DNA from: Noviherbaspirillum autotrophicum
GTDB taxonomy: Bacteria > Pseudomonadota > Gammaproteobacteria > Burkholderiales > Burkholderiaceae_D
Assembly (NCBI RefSeq): GCF_000818395.1
Contig: NZ_JWJG01000028.1
Coordinates: 1,942,972 to 2,006,971 of the forward strand
DNA: 64,000 bases
Direction: 5' to 3'
The notes below the pieces were generated by a model that saw only the letters and a list, made by a program, of their open reading frames with translations, made no database searches and was not told the origin of the DNA. Shown in pieces: positions 26,509-35,840 of the stretch. Numbering within the stretch: position 1 is the first letter of the stretch; every line of letters begins with the position of its first letter. The translations under genes were made by a program, and so were the position numbers.

Positions 26509-27777
26509 ATGCACGCAATCGATCCCCGTCAACTGCTGCTTGACATGTATGCCAGCGCCGTTGGTGCCGTCAGCGCCGAAAAGTGCCTGCCCGCTTTCCT
26601 GCCGGAGCCGCAAGCCGGCGGGCGCACGCTCGTCATTGGCGCAGGCAAGGCAGCTGCGGCCATGGCCAGCACGGTGGAGCAGCATTGGCAGGGCGAACTT
26701 TCCGGGCTGGTGGTGACGCGCTACGGCCATGGCGCTCCATGTCGGCATATCGAAGTCGTCGAGGCGGCGCATCCGGTGCCCGACGAGGCCGGTCGCCATG
26801 CCGCCGGCCGCATGCTGCAGATGGTGCAGGGCTTGAGCGAACGCGACCTCGTGCTGTGCCTGATTTCCGGCGGCGGCTCGGCCTTGCTCGCGCTGCCGGC
26901 GCCAGGCGTCACGCTGGAGCAGAAGCAGGCGATCAACAAGGCGCTGCTCAACAGCGGCGCGACGATCTCGGAAATGAACTGCGTGCGCAAGCACTTATCC
27001 GCCATCAAGGGAGGCCGCCTCGCCCTGGCCTGCGCGCCGGCGCGCGTGGTTACACTGCTCGTTTCCGACGTGCCGGGTGACGACGCGGGCATCATCGCCA
27101 GTGGCCCCACGCTGCCCGACCCGACCAGCTGCGCCGACGCGCTGGCGGTGCTGCGCAAGTACCGCATTCCCGTTCCAGCCGTGGTCGAAGAGCATTTGAT
27201 GTCCGGCGCGGGAGAAACGCCCAAGCCGGGCGATGCGCGCTCCCTGCGCAACGAGCATCATGTCGTCGCCACGGCGCAGCAGGCGCTGGAAGCCGCCGCC
27301 ACGACGGCGCGCGCGGCCGGCGTAAGGCCATATATCCTGTCCGACTGCATCGAGGGGGAAGCGCGCGACGTGGGCTTGATACATGCCGCCATCGCGCGCC
27401 AAGTCGCGCAGCGCAATGAGCCGTTTGCGCGGCCCTGCGTGCTGATCTCCGGCGGCGAGACTACCGTGACCGTGCGCGGCAGCGGACGCGGCGGACGCAA
27501 CGCGGAATTCCTGCTGAGCGTGGCGGCGGCGCTTGGCGGCATGCCGGGCGTGAGCGCGATCGCCTGCGACACCGACGGCATCGACGGCACCGAAGACAAT
27601 GCCGGCGCACTCTATCTGCCCGATACGATGGAACGCGCCGCCCGGCTCGGCCTGCATCCGCGCGCCATGCTCGACAATAACGACGGCTACGGATTTTTCA
27701 GTGCCCTGGGCGACCTGGTGGTGAGCGGGCCGACGCGCACCAACGTCAACGATTTCAGGGCGATTCTGGTCGTGTAG
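26509..27777 (+). CDS. Glycerate 2-kinase (type 2, DUF4147/MOFRL family)
   Basis: 422 residues from the ATG at 26509 (HAIDPRQLLLDMYASAV); the frame is open from a TTG at 26467 without coding signal. TLVIGAGKAAAAMA, SGGGSALLALPAPG, GPTLPDPTSCADAL and CDTDGIDGTEDNAGAL are the family blocks. The enzyme phosphorylates D-glycerate to 2-phosphoglycerate, for example after glyoxylate or tartrate catabolism. Older annotation calls this family hydroxypyruvate reductase (TtuD), which is misleading. No glyoxylate carboligase or tartronate semialdehyde reductase gene is adjacent. Confidence 0.93.
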   Translation: MHAIDPRQLLLDMYASAVGAVSAEKCLPAFLPEPQAGGRTLVIGAGKAAAAMASTVEQHWQGELSGLVVTRYGHGAPCRHIEVVEAAHPVPDEAGRHAAGRMLQMVQGLSERDLVLCLISGGGSALLALPAPGVTLEQKQAINKALLNSGATISEMNCVRKHLSAIKGGRLALACAPARVVTLLVSDVPGDDAGIIASGPTLPDPTSCADALAVLRKYRIPVPAVVEEHLMSGAGETPKPGDARSLRNEHHVVATAQQALEAAATTARAAGVRPYILSDCIEGEARDVGLIHAAIARQVAQRNEPFARPCVLISGGETTVTVRGSGRGGRNAEFLLSVAAALGGMPGVSAIACDTDGIDGTEDNAGALYLPDTMERAARLGLHPRAMLDNNDGYGFFSALGDLVVSGPTRTNVNDFRAILVV

Positions 27778-27930
27778 GCGCATCGGCCGCCAATACCGGC
27801 GAGCGCGGCATTTGTAAATTTTTCTTGCGGGAAGACAAATCGCCGTACGACTTCTTATACTTGTCGACGTCCGGGAAACGCCCCTTGCGCCACGCGCCGG
27901 CAATCCCCCAACACGTCATCCGGTATCAAA

Positions 27931-30294
27931 TTGACCACGTCCAAAAAAGCTCCGCCCAAAAAGGCGCCGTCTAAAAAGGCAGCGCCGCGCTCCCGCAGCA
28001 TCCTGTGGCCCTTCCTTTTCGGCCTGCTCGCCATCGCCGGCGTGCTTGCCGCCTTTGTCGTTGCCTATATCAAGCTCGTCATCGAGCCGAATCTGCCGTC
28101 GCTCGACACGCTGACCGACTACACGCCGAAAATCCCGCTGCGCGTCTACACGGCAGACAATGTGCTGATCGGCGAATTCGGACAGGAGCACCGCGAATAC
28201 GTGCCAATCAAGCAAATCCCGCCGATCCTGAAGACGGCGCTGCTGGTCACCGAGGACGAGGGCTTTTATTCGCATGGCGGCATTGCCTTTACCGGCGTGC
28301 TGCGGGCGATGGTGGCCAACCTGGCCGGCGGCGGCATGGGGCAGGGCGCGTCGACCATCACGATGCAGGTTGCGCGCAACTTTTTTCTGTCGCGCGAGAA
28401 GACTTATACGCGCAAGCTGTACGAGGTCATGCTCGCCTACAAGATCGAGGAAGCGCTGACCAAGGACCAGATCCTCGAGCTGTACATGAACCAGATCTAT
28501 CTCGGCCAGCGCGCCTACGGCTTCGCCAGCGCGGCGCGCACCTATTTCGGCAAGCCCATCCAGGAAGTGACGGTCGCCGAATCGGCCATGCTGGCAGGCC
28601 TGCCCAAGGCGCCGGCGGCCAACAATCCGGTCGCCAACCCGAAGCGCGCCCGGCAGCGCCAGCTGTACATCCTGCAGCGCCTGCGCGACCGCGACTACAT
28701 CACCGACGCACAATACCGCCAGGCGGCGCGCGAGGAGCTGCACGTGCAGAGCGACGGGCAGGAGTTCGGTGCGCACGCCGAATACATCGCCGAAGCGGCC
28801 CGGCAGGCGATGTACGAACAGTTCAAGGAAGACACCTATACGCGCGGCTTCAACGTCTATACGACCATTCTCAGCCGCGACCAGGATGCCGCCTATGTGG
28901 CGTTGCGGCGCAACGTGATGGACTACGAAACGCGGCACGGCTATCGCGGTCCGGAAGCCTTCGTCGCCTTGCCCAAGGCGGCCGACGCGCGGCTGGAAGC
29001 GATCGAGCAAGAGCTGGCAAAACGCCCGGCCAGCGACGGTCTGCTGCCCGCCGTGGTGCTGGGCGCATCAACGAAAATGGTGCGGGCGCTGGCCGCGTCG
29101 GGCGACGTCATCGACATTGCCGGCGAGGGCCTGCGTTTTGCGGCGGCCGCCCTGTCGGCGAATGCGCAGCCCCACCTTCGCATCAAGCCCGGTGCCGTGA
29201 TCCGCGTGATGCAGGATGAAAACAAGCGCTGGCGGATCACCCAGCTGCCGGAAGTGGCGGCCGCCATCGTCGCGCTCAACGCCGACGACGGTTCTTACCG
29301 CGCCCTGGTGGGGGGATTCGATTTCAGCCTCAGCAAGTTCGACCATGTGACGCAGGCATGGCGCCAGCCGGGGTCGAGCATCAAGCCCTTCGTCTATTCG
29401 GCGGCGCTGGAGAAAGGCTTCGCGCCCGGCACGCTGATCAACGATGCGCCGCTGGCCCTTGGCTCGGCCGACACCGGCGGCCAGGCGTGGGAACCGAAGA
29501 ACGACGACGGCTTCGACGGACCGATCTCGATGCGTCGCGCCCTGGCGAAATCGAAGAACATCGTTTCCGTGCGTATCCTGCGCGAGGTCGGCGTGCCCTA
29601 CGCCCATGCGCATCTGGAGCGGTTCGGCTTTGGCGCCGACAAGCATCCGCGCAACCTGACGCTGACCCTCGGCACCGGCTCGGCAACGCCGCTGCAGGTG
29701 GCAGGCGGCTATGCCGTGTTCGCCAATGGCGGCTACCGCGTCAATCCTTATCTGATCCGCAAGGTCACCGATGCACGCGGCCGGGTGCTGTTCAGCGCGA
29801 AGCCGGCGCGCGCCGGCATGCAAGGCGCGCGCGTGATCGATGCCCGCAATGCGTTCTTGATGGACAGCATGCTGCGCGACGTGGTGCGTTCCGGCACAGG
29901 TGCCGCGGCGGGACAGAAGCTCGGGCGCGGTGACATCGCGGGCAAGACCGGCACCACCAACGATGCGCTCGACGGCTGGTTCGCCGGCTACGGCGCCAAT
30001 GTGGTGGCCGTGGCCTGGATGGGGTACGACGATCCGAAATCGCTCGGCAGCCGCGAGTTCGGCGCGACGCTGGCGCTGCCGATCTGGGTCGACTACATGC
30101 GCGTGGCGCTTGCGGGCAAGCCGGAAGCCCAGAAGCCGACACCGGCCGGGTTAGCCGTGGCCGACGGCGATTGGCGGTATCAGGAGTACGTGGCGGGCGG
30201 CGGGGTACGCCGCGTTGGGTTCGATGAGGGTAGTGAAGCGTCGGATGCGGTGCGCGCGCTATCGATCTTGAATGGTGTTGATGTGGGCAAGTAA
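27931..30294 (+). CDS. Class A penicillin-binding protein (PBP1A-type)
   Basis: 787 residues. The start codon is TTG at 27931; no other start precedes the membrane helix (LWPFLFGLLAIAGVLAAFVVAY). The cytoplasmic head is Lys/Pro-rich (SKKAPPKKAPSKKAAPRSR). The GT51 glycosyltransferase has VTEDEGFYSHGG and GASTITMQVARNFFLSREK. The transpeptidase has the active-site Ser in GSSIKPFVYSA, the SKN triad and GKTGTTND. It polymerises and cross-links peptidoglycan on the periplasmic side. At about 787 residues it is close to normal, and it is not beside pilM/pilN, where Burkholderiales often have another PBP1A gene, so this may be a second copy. Confidence 0.93.
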   Translation: MTTSKKAPPKKAPSKKAAPRSRSILWPFLFGLLAIAGVLAAFVVAYIKLVIEPNLPSLDTLTDYTPKIPLRVYTADNVLIGEFGQEHREYVPIKQIPPILKTALLVTEDEGFYSHGGIAFTGVLRAMVANLAGGGMGQGASTITMQVARNFFLSREKTYTRKLYEVMLAYKIEEALTKDQILELYMNQIYLGQRAYGFASAARTYFGKPIQEVTVAESAMLAGLPKAPAANNPVANPKRARQRQLYILQRLRDRDYITDAQYRQAAREELHVQSDGQEFGAHAEYIAEAARQAMYEQFKEDTYTRGFNVYTTILSRDQDAAYVALRRNVMDYETRHGYRGPEAFVALPKAADARLEAIEQELAKRPASDGLLPAVVLGASTKMVRALAASGDVIDIAGEGLRFAAAALSANAQPHLRIKPGAVIRVMQDENKRWRITQLPEVAAAIVALNADDGSYRALVGGFDFSLSKFDHVTQAWRQPGSSIKPFVYSAALEKGFAPGTLINDAPLALGSADTGGQAWEPKNDDGFDGPISMRRALAKSKNIVSVRILREVGVPYAHAHLERFGFGADKHPRNLTLTLGTGSATPLQVAGGYAVFANGGYRVNPYLIRKVTDARGRVLFSAKPARAGMQGARVIDARNAFLMDSMLRDVVRSGTGAAAGQKLGRGDIAGKTGTTNDALDGWFAGYGANVVAVAWMGYDDPKSLGSREFGATLALPIWVDYMRVALAGKPEAQKPTPAGLAVADGDWRYQEYVAGGGVRRVGFDEGSEASDAVRALSILNGVDVGK

Positions 30295-30342
30295 AAGAGA
30301 GATTCAATGACAGCGCGATGCCCAGGCTGAAACGGAGCAAAT

Positions 30343-30370
30343 TAAAAAAGGGCAGGTAATCCTGCCCTTT
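30343..30370 (-). terminator. Intrinsic terminator of the TbpB-like lipoprotein gene
   Basis: AAAGGGCAGG at 30347-30356 pairs with CCTGCCCTTT at 30361-30370 around TAAT. On the minus strand a run of Ts (TTTTTT) follows, so it is a strong terminator 13 bases after the stop of the lipoprotein gene. On the plus strand it has only a short T-run and may also help end the PBP transcript. Confidence 0.85.
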
Positions 30371-30382
30371 CCTGCATTGCTG

Positions 30383-31840
30383 TTATGGTAGGTTTCGCTT
30401 GATTGCAATGATGCCGCCAATCAGCGTAACGCCTGTGCCGGAGTCCTGCATCCTGATGGATGCGCCAATCTCGGCTGGACCGTTGCCGCCGACACCAGTC
30501 TCGACCGGGCCGAAGAAGCGTCCGCCGAGGCCGCCCTTCAGATTGCCGTTGGCGAGCGCACCAGTCATGTAGTTTGCGACATTCGAGCCATTCGGCCCCA
30601 TAAGAATATCTGTCGTTGATGTGAAGTTCAGGGCTGCCAGTGGCGTATTTGGATTTACCCCGACATTAGTCCCATTGACCGCTGTCACCGCCACGGTGCG
30701 CGCTGCAAAATTAGCTGTTATCGTCACCTCGGCACGGAACGGCACGGGGTTCGGATCGTTAACAGTACTTGCATACCAGCCATAGAACCAGCCCTTGTAG
30801 GTGGCGGTGCCGGTGGCCGGGATCTTCGTCGAGTCCGTCACATCGCCGAATGCGACGACGCCGCGGCGGTTCTGGGTATGTTCGGTGACTGTCTGAACGC
30901 CTTTCCACTCCGCGATCTCGACCGTATCCTGCGACAGCCACTTGGTCACATTGGCGTAGCGGTAACTGTAGTTGGCAAAGTCGCGGTATCCCTTCGTTCC
31001 GGGGAAGGGAACATCCGGTGTTCGAGAAACGTCGCCGTCCTCGTGGAGGCGCCCGGCATCGGTCTCGTCCGGATCAGTGCCGGGGACTGGGTCTTGCCAG
31101 TTGCCTTTTGTGAAAGCAAATTTGGCGGCAGTTGTTTCAGCCGGACATTCCGCCGTTCCACGCGTCGTACCAGGCGGACAGACCGAAGCCGGGGCAGTGC
31201 GCGGAAAGTAAGTGTTGTTGGCGTAGCGCGACTGATATGCCGGGTCGTTGCGTTTGGTAGCGTCGAAGGTGCCGAAGACTGGTAGAGCAACAACCGAGAT
31301 AACCTTGTTTGCGCCGAATTCCGTGCGGCCCTGCGTGGACAGGAACCTTTCAATAATCTGCGGCCTTTCGGTTGTGCCGTCCCATTTGATGCCTAGATTG
31401 TTAAGCAGAAGGGATGGCTTCGACACCGTGCTCGCGCCTTTGAACAACCTGATCTCGGCAATGCCGTCCGTGGTCAGCGCCAGACCCTCTGCCGTAGTTT
31501 GCTTATCAACGGAGGATTTGGCAATCACCTGGACCCCGGAATTGGTCACCAGCACGCCATTGCCTTTGTCCGCAGTAATGGCTATGTCGCCGCTGCACTG
31601 CTCAGTCGTACCTGCGTCAGCCACATCCTGAGGACATGCCATGACCATGGATGCGGTAGTAGTCGGGAAGGTGCCCGTATTGCCGGTGTTGCCCGTATTG
31701 CCGGGTTGCGAGCCATTGTTGTTGCCGCCCGTTTGCCCGCCGGAGGCTGCGGTATCGGAGCCGCCTCCGCCGCCCCCGCATGCAGCAAGAGCGAGCGATA
31801 CGGAGAGCGACAGGAGTGTGAGGCGCAGATGAGTTCGCAT
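30383..31840 (-). CDS. Surface lipoprotein with TbpB-like beta-barrel end
   Basis: 485 residues from the ATG at 31840. The signal peptide ends in a lipobox (LALAAC) followed by six glycines and a Gly/Asn/Thr-rich linker (about 20-55), the usual spacer of surface-exposed lipoproteins. The middle 300 residues are not recognised. The C-terminal 130 residues (FRAEVTITANFAARTVAVTA, GGLGGRFFGPVETGVGGNGP, AEIGASIRMQ, GGIIAIKR) match the eight-stranded barrel of TbpB/HphA-type, Slam-exported lipoproteins. No Slam or TonB receptor gene is adjacent. The gene appears less GC-rich than its neighbours, which may mark acquisition by transfer. Ligand unknown. Confidence 0.75.
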   Translation of the reverse strand: MRTHLRLTLLSLSVSLALAACGGGGGGSDTAASGGQTGGNNNGSQPGNTGNTGNTGTFPTTTASMVMACPQDVADAGTTEQCSGDIAITADKGNGVLVTNSGVQVIAKSSVDKQTTAEGLALTTDGIAEIRLFKGASTVSKPSLLLNNLGIKWDGTTERPQIIERFLSTQGRTEFGANKVISVVALPVFGTFDATKRNDPAYQSRYANNTYFPRTAPASVCPPGTTRGTAECPAETTAAKFAFTKGNWQDPVPGTDPDETDAGRLHEDGDVSRTPDVPFPGTKGYRDFANYSYRYANVTKWLSQDTVEIAEWKGVQTVTEHTQNRRGVVAFGDVTDSTKIPATGTATYKGWFYGWYASTVNDPNPVPFRAEVTITANFAARTVAVTAVNGTNVGVNPNTPLAALNFTSTTDILMGPNGSNVANYMTGALANGNLKGGLGGRFFGPVETGVGGNGPAEIGASIRMQDSGTGVTLIGGIIAIKRNLP

Positions 31841-32173
31841 TGACGTTGGTCCTCGAAATTGGAGTTGGGAAATTCCTCCCTCAAATCGATTGTTCGAGAG
31901 AAGGAGTTTCCTCAATTTATCCAGCGAGCACCTCGCCTATTTTGAGATCGAGCAACGGCGCGGACTAACCATGCGTCATTAAAACCAACCTTTGATCAAG
32001 CTCTATTTTTCCTTTTTGAAATTGAACTGTCCCTCAGGAATCACCTGTCGGCATCTGTATTGCGTTATGCTACGGCACAACTAAGATCCGGGCATGGCTT
32101 GGCGAAAGAGAGAACAAGAAACGCGGTTGATGTGCATGCCGCGACTAGCCATGTTGCATTCAGGGGAAACGAA
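31841..32173. other. AT-richer intergenic region
   Basis: 333 bases between the divergent lipoprotein gene and the gene at 32174. It is visibly richer in A and T than the surroundings. GAGGA lies about 10 bases before the lipoprotein ATG on the minus strand. I could not find a convincing promoter, tRNA or repeat. An upstream extension of the 32174 frame to 32060 (TTG) is open, but looks non-coding. Confidence 0.5.
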
Positions 32174-32638
32174 TTGACCACTTACTACACTATCCGTACC
32201 GACACGTGGATCATGTCCTTGCCTTCAGACTGGGGACAACGCGACGCGAGCAGTAGCAGTTCGCTCTACTTCGAAGCAAGCGACGGCACCAAGGGACTGT
32301 ATATCAGCACCTGGAAATTGCGCGAGGACGATACGCGTGCTGCAGAGCAAGTCGTCAAGGTGTTTCGCGCAAACGACCTGAAGTCGCTCGATAACATGGG
32401 CGGCTATCAATGGCGCATCGTCGACGATGAAAGCGACACGCTCGACGGCGCCTGCGTTGCGATCACGGACTGCATGGCACAGGACAACAACTACCGCGTG
32501 ATCGGCAAGATCATCGCAGCGCCGCCATTCGTGGTGCGGGCATCCTTCCACGACTACGCCTGCATCGATTACGCACAATCCCGCGCCTATTTCTCGCCAT
32601 TGCTCGAATCGCTCTGCCTGCTCAAAGAGCAGTCGTGA
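32174..32638 (+). CDS. Uncharacterised 154-residue protein
   Basis: I chose the TTG at 32174 because AGGGGA stands a few bases upstream; an ATG at 32213 and a TTG at 32060 are alternatives. The protein (YYTIRTDTWIMSLPSDWGQR, SSSLYFEASDGTKGLYISTW, VVRASFHDYACIDYAQSRAY) has no signal peptide or membrane helix. It looks like a compact alpha/beta domain similar in layout to the small cytoplasmic proteins that accompany secretion or effector loci, but I do not recognise a family. It is followed after 83 bases by the TonB-like gene. Confidence 0.6.
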   Translation: MTTYYTIRTDTWIMSLPSDWGQRDASSSSSLYFEASDGTKGLYISTWKLREDDTRAAEQVVKVFRANDLKSLDNMGGYQWRIVDDESDTLDGACVAITDCMAQDNNYRVIGKIIAAPPFVVRASFHDYACIDYAQSRAYFSPLLESLCLLKEQS

Positions 32639-32721
32639 CGATCAGCACGATGCAGGTCGCCAGTGAGCACGCTTCCGTCGTCTGACGCATTGCAACCGCG
32701 CATGGGCGCGTTTTGGCTCCG

Positions 32722-34449
32722 ATGATGCAGTGCGCACCTCCTCCAGCGGCCGGGGCCGGCCGCCATCCTGACGTGAGGCAGCGCAGCCGGCTCACCGTTG
32801 CCGTCATGCTGTCCCTGCTGGCCCATGCATTTGTCATGTCACTGCAGTTCGGACTTCCCGGGCTGGGGTTGCCCGGCCTGGAACTACCCTGGCATCAACG
32901 GCGGGCGCAGGCAGACGGATTGCGTGTCGTGCTGATGGAGGCGACACGCCCCGAGCAAGCGGCGAACCAGCAGGGCGCGGTGGCTGCGGCGGGCAGCGCG
33001 GGTGCCGGGACGCAAATGCCGAAAAGTGCCGAAGCGCGTCCATACACTTCATTGCCCGCTCGCCCCCGCGTGCAACTGGCGCCGGCGGACATGCCAGTAT
33101 CCGCAGCGCCTGCGGCGCGCGCAGGCGTAGCGAAACCGGTTCGCGCGCCGGCCACCTCCAAGCCGCGCCAACGCAGACAACCGGCACCGGCCGCAACGGG
33201 GCCGCGCCTGCTGACCCAGGATGACATGGGACAGGAGACATTTTCAGTACCGCTTCCCGTTCTGGACGGGCCAGCACGCACAGCCGCGGCGCCATCCGGT
33301 GCGCTGCCGGAGCTTGTGCCTCCCGCACTGCCGGATGAGGCCATGCCAGCCGAGCCGACTGCGCCGGATCAGGAACAGATGCGCGCAGATGAGCAGGCCG
33401 CACTACGCATGCGTGAAGCCGAAGCAAGGGCTCTGGAAGAACAACGCGAGGTGCAGGAATTGGAAGCGCGCAGGCAGGCGCAGGCACTCGCCATGCAGGA
33501 GCGGCAACGGCGCGAGGAGCAAGAGCAGACACGGCGCGCACTGGAGCTGGAGGCGCAACGGCAGGAGGAAAAACGGCTGCAGGACATCGCGCGCGCAGAA
33601 CGCGAGGCGCAGGAACTGGACGCACGCAGGCAGGCAGAAGACGCGGCACAACAGCAGGCGCAGCAACGGCGGCAGGAAGAGGAAAATGCGCGCCGGGAGC
33701 AAGAGATGCAGGTGATGGAAGCGAGAAAGCGTGAGGAGCTGAGGCTGCAGGAAGCGGAGCACGCACGGCGCGAAGCGATGGAGCGGGAAGCGCGCAGGCA
33801 GGCGCAAGAAGTGGCGTTGCGCCAGAAGCAGGCGGAGGAACTCGCCGCCAAAGAGCGCGCGCAGGCCGAGGCGCAAGCCGCTGCGGCAAGGCAACGCGAG
33901 CAGGCGATGGCAGAACGGGAAGCGGCGGCAGCGTCGCCCGCTTTGCCGCGCAATGCTCCCGGCATCAGCCTGGCCGCGCGGGCACTGGAACAGGCCAGGA
34001 AAACGGGCGACATGCAGAGCAGCCCGGCGCTGCAGGCTCCGTTGCCGCGCCCGATGCCCGAACCGATGCCGCAGGCGGCAGATCCCGCGCGCCGCCGCTC
34101 GGTGCTCGGGCGCGTCGATCACGACGTCGGCTTGATGATGTATGTGGAAAGCTGGCGCCTCAAGATCGAGCGCAACGGCCGCCTGAATTACAGGCAATCG
34201 CTGGTCGATTCCGCGTATACCGAACCGATCGTGACCGTGGCCGTGCGCAGCGACGGCAGCGTTGAAGAAATCATTTTCCACCGTAGCAGCGGACGCCCCG
34301 AACTCGACGAAGCGGTGCGGCGCATTATCAGGCTCAACGCGCGTTACGCCGCATTTCCGCCAGAGCTGGCGAGGCGCTTCGACGTAATCGAGATCCGGCG
34401 CGCCTGGCGCTTCGACGAGCAGCTCAGGCTGCTGGAAGAAGTGCGCTGA
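32722..34449 (+). CDS. TonB-like protein with long charged coiled coil
   Basis: 575 residues; the start is one of two adjacent ATGs (32722, 32725) without a clear ribosome site. A membrane helix (LTVAVMLSLLAHAFVMSLQFG, about residues 25-48) resembles TonB/TolA N-termini. A Pro/Ala-rich part (about 60-210) is followed by about 190 residues of Glu/Arg/Gln/Ala coiled coil (about 215-405). The last 100 residues form a TonB C-terminal domain (YVESWRLKIERNGRLNYRQS, EPIVTVAVRSDGSVEEIIF, SSGRPELDEAVRRIIRLNA). It would span the periplasm. No exbB, exbD, tolQ or receptor genes are near, so what it energises is unknown. Confidence 0.82.
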   Translation: MMQCAPPPAAGAGRHPDVRQRSRLTVAVMLSLLAHAFVMSLQFGLPGLGLPGLELPWHQRRAQADGLRVVLMEATRPEQAANQQGAVAAAGSAGAGTQMPKSAEARPYTSLPARPRVQLAPADMPVSAAPAARAGVAKPVRAPATSKPRQRRQPAPAATGPRLLTQDDMGQETFSVPLPVLDGPARTAAAPSGALPELVPPALPDEAMPAEPTAPDQEQMRADEQAALRMREAEARALEEQREVQELEARRQAQALAMQERQRREEQEQTRRALELEAQRQEEKRLQDIARAEREAQELDARRQAEDAAQQQAQQRRQEEENARREQEMQVMEARKREELRLQEAEHARREAMEREARRQAQEVALRQKQAEELAAKERAQAEAQAAAARQREQAMAEREAAAASPALPRNAPGISLAARALEQARKTGDMQSSPALQAPLPRPMPEPMPQAADPARRRSVLGRVDHDVGLMMYVESWRLKIERNGRLNYRQSLVDSAYTEPIVTVAVRSDGSVEEIIFHRSSGRPELDEAVRRIIRLNARYAAFPPELARRFDVIEIRRAWRFDEQLRLLEEVR

Positions 34450-34705
34450 AGACCTGGCCGCGGTACGGGATGGCTCATGAAGCCATGGGTTTGGCCTCAC
34501 CTGTCAGCATAAAAAGCGATCGTGTCGATCCGGTGGTCTTAACATTTTGGCATGTGCGATTGTGTTGCACTGTGCACGCGCCATTCCGCACGATTTCCTG
34601 CTCGCCGGGCCGGCGCAATGCCGACGGCGTATGCCGTTCGCGCAGTAGCGGAATGCGCCGCAGCGGCCCGAACCATCAAGTGACTTTTTCAAAGAAGGCC
34701 CCGAC

Positions 34706-35671
34706 ATGACTTTGCATCAGCGACTTATTTTCCCGTTTCTGCTCGCGCTGCTGTTTCTGGCCGGGTGTGCGGGGCAGGCGCCGACACTCACCAACTTCGC
34801 GATCAACATGGACCGGAAGAAGGCCAATCTGGAGCGCCATGAAATCGATCTGCCGGATGGGCTGCATTACGCTTATCTGGCGGGTGGAAAAGGCGAGGTG
34901 CTGATGCTGCTGCACGGATTTGGCGGCAACAAGGACAATTTCACGCGCGTGGCCGGCGGCCTGACCAAGGACTACCGCGTCATCATCCCGGATCATGTCG
35001 GCTTCGGCGAATCGACCCACCTGCCGGACGGCGATTACACGCCGGCCGCCCAGGCCAAGCGCCTGCATGCGTTTGCGCAAGCGCTCAATATCAAGGATGT
35101 CCATCTCGGCGGTAATTCGATGGGCGGGCAAATCGCGATGGCTTACGCGGAACTGTACCGCGACGAGGTCAAGAGCCTGTGGCTGCTCGATCCTTCCGGT
35201 ATCTGGGAGGCGCCCAAGAGCGAATTTGCGGAAATTTACCTGAAGACCGGGAAAAATCCGCTGATCGTCCGGAACGAGGACGAGTTTGCGAATGTCGTCA
35301 AGTTTGTGATGAGCGATCCGCCGTTTGCGCCGCGGCCCGTCCTCAACACCATGGCACAGGAACGCATCAAAAATGCCGACCTCGAGGAAAAGATCTTCCA
35401 GCAGATCGTCAACGATCCTTCCATGGAAACGCGCATCAAGGATTTGCCGATTCCGACGCTGATTGTCTGGGGCACCGAAGACCGCGTCATTCACCCGGGG
35501 ACTGCCGACATCCTGCACAAGCTGCTGCCGAACTCGAAAGTGATCATGCTGGAGGATACCGGCCATATGCCGATGCTCGAACAGCCGGGGACGACGGCAT
35601 GGGACTATGTACGCTTCCGCAAGAACTACGTCGCCAAGCTACCGGCGCCCAGCCCGCAGGCGGCCAAGTAG
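34706..35671 (+). CDS. Alpha/beta-hydrolase lipoprotein (lipase/esterase-like)
   Basis: 321 residues. A lipoprotein signal (RLIFPFLLALLFLAGC) places it in the envelope. The catalytic triad is visible: Ser in GGNSMGGQIA, Asp in VWGTEDRVIHPG and His in EDTGHMPMLEQPG; the oxyanion motif HGFGGNKDNF is also present. Such enzymes hydrolyse esters, and this one resembles lipoprotein lipases of Pseudomonas and Psychrobacter type; the substrate is not predictable. A 256-base region separates it from the TonB-like gene upstream, so it is probably independent. Confidence 0.88.
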   Translation: MTLHQRLIFPFLLALLFLAGCAGQAPTLTNFAINMDRKKANLERHEIDLPDGLHYAYLAGGKGEVLMLLHGFGGNKDNFTRVAGGLTKDYRVIIPDHVGFGESTHLPDGDYTPAAQAKRLHAFAQALNIKDVHLGGNSMGGQIAMAYAELYRDEVKSLWLLDPSGIWEAPKSEFAEIYLKTGKNPLIVRNEDEFANVVKFVMSDPPFAPRPVLNTMAQERIKNADLEEKIFQQIVNDPSMETRIKDLPIPTLIVWGTEDRVIHPGTADILHKLLPNSKVIMLEDTGHMPMLEQPGTTAWDYVRFRKNYVAKLPAPSPQAAK

Positions 35672-35777
35672 CACGGACCTGACGCCTCGCGCAGCCCGGC
35701 GCGCAACGGTTTTCCCAGCGCCCGCCGGGGCTGCAGCCATGAAGAGCCTATTCTGATGGGGCAACGGGCTCTTGACT

Positions 35778-35828
35778 TATAATGCGTCGTCGCGTCCGGT
35801 CAGGAGATGCTCCTGACGCGACGCTCCG
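35778..35828 (+). promoter_or_regulatory. -10 box and hairpin leader of the YfeH-type gene
   Basis: A perfect TATAAT lies at 35778-35783, but no good -35 is seen at the right distance. Directly after the expected start, TCAGGAG (35800-35806) pairs with CTCCTGA (35810-35816) around ATG, and the stem extends through GTCGCG (35789-35794) with CGCGAC (35817-35822), with a small bulge. The structure ends about 13 bases before the start codon. Confidence 0.45.
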
Positions 35829-35840
35829 AGAAAATCCATC

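Noticed and set aside
35772-35783. TTGACTTATAAT read as a complete promoter before the YfeH-type gene
   Set aside because: The TTGACT and TATAAT boxes touch each other, so they cannot form a -35/-10 pair; only the -10 was kept.
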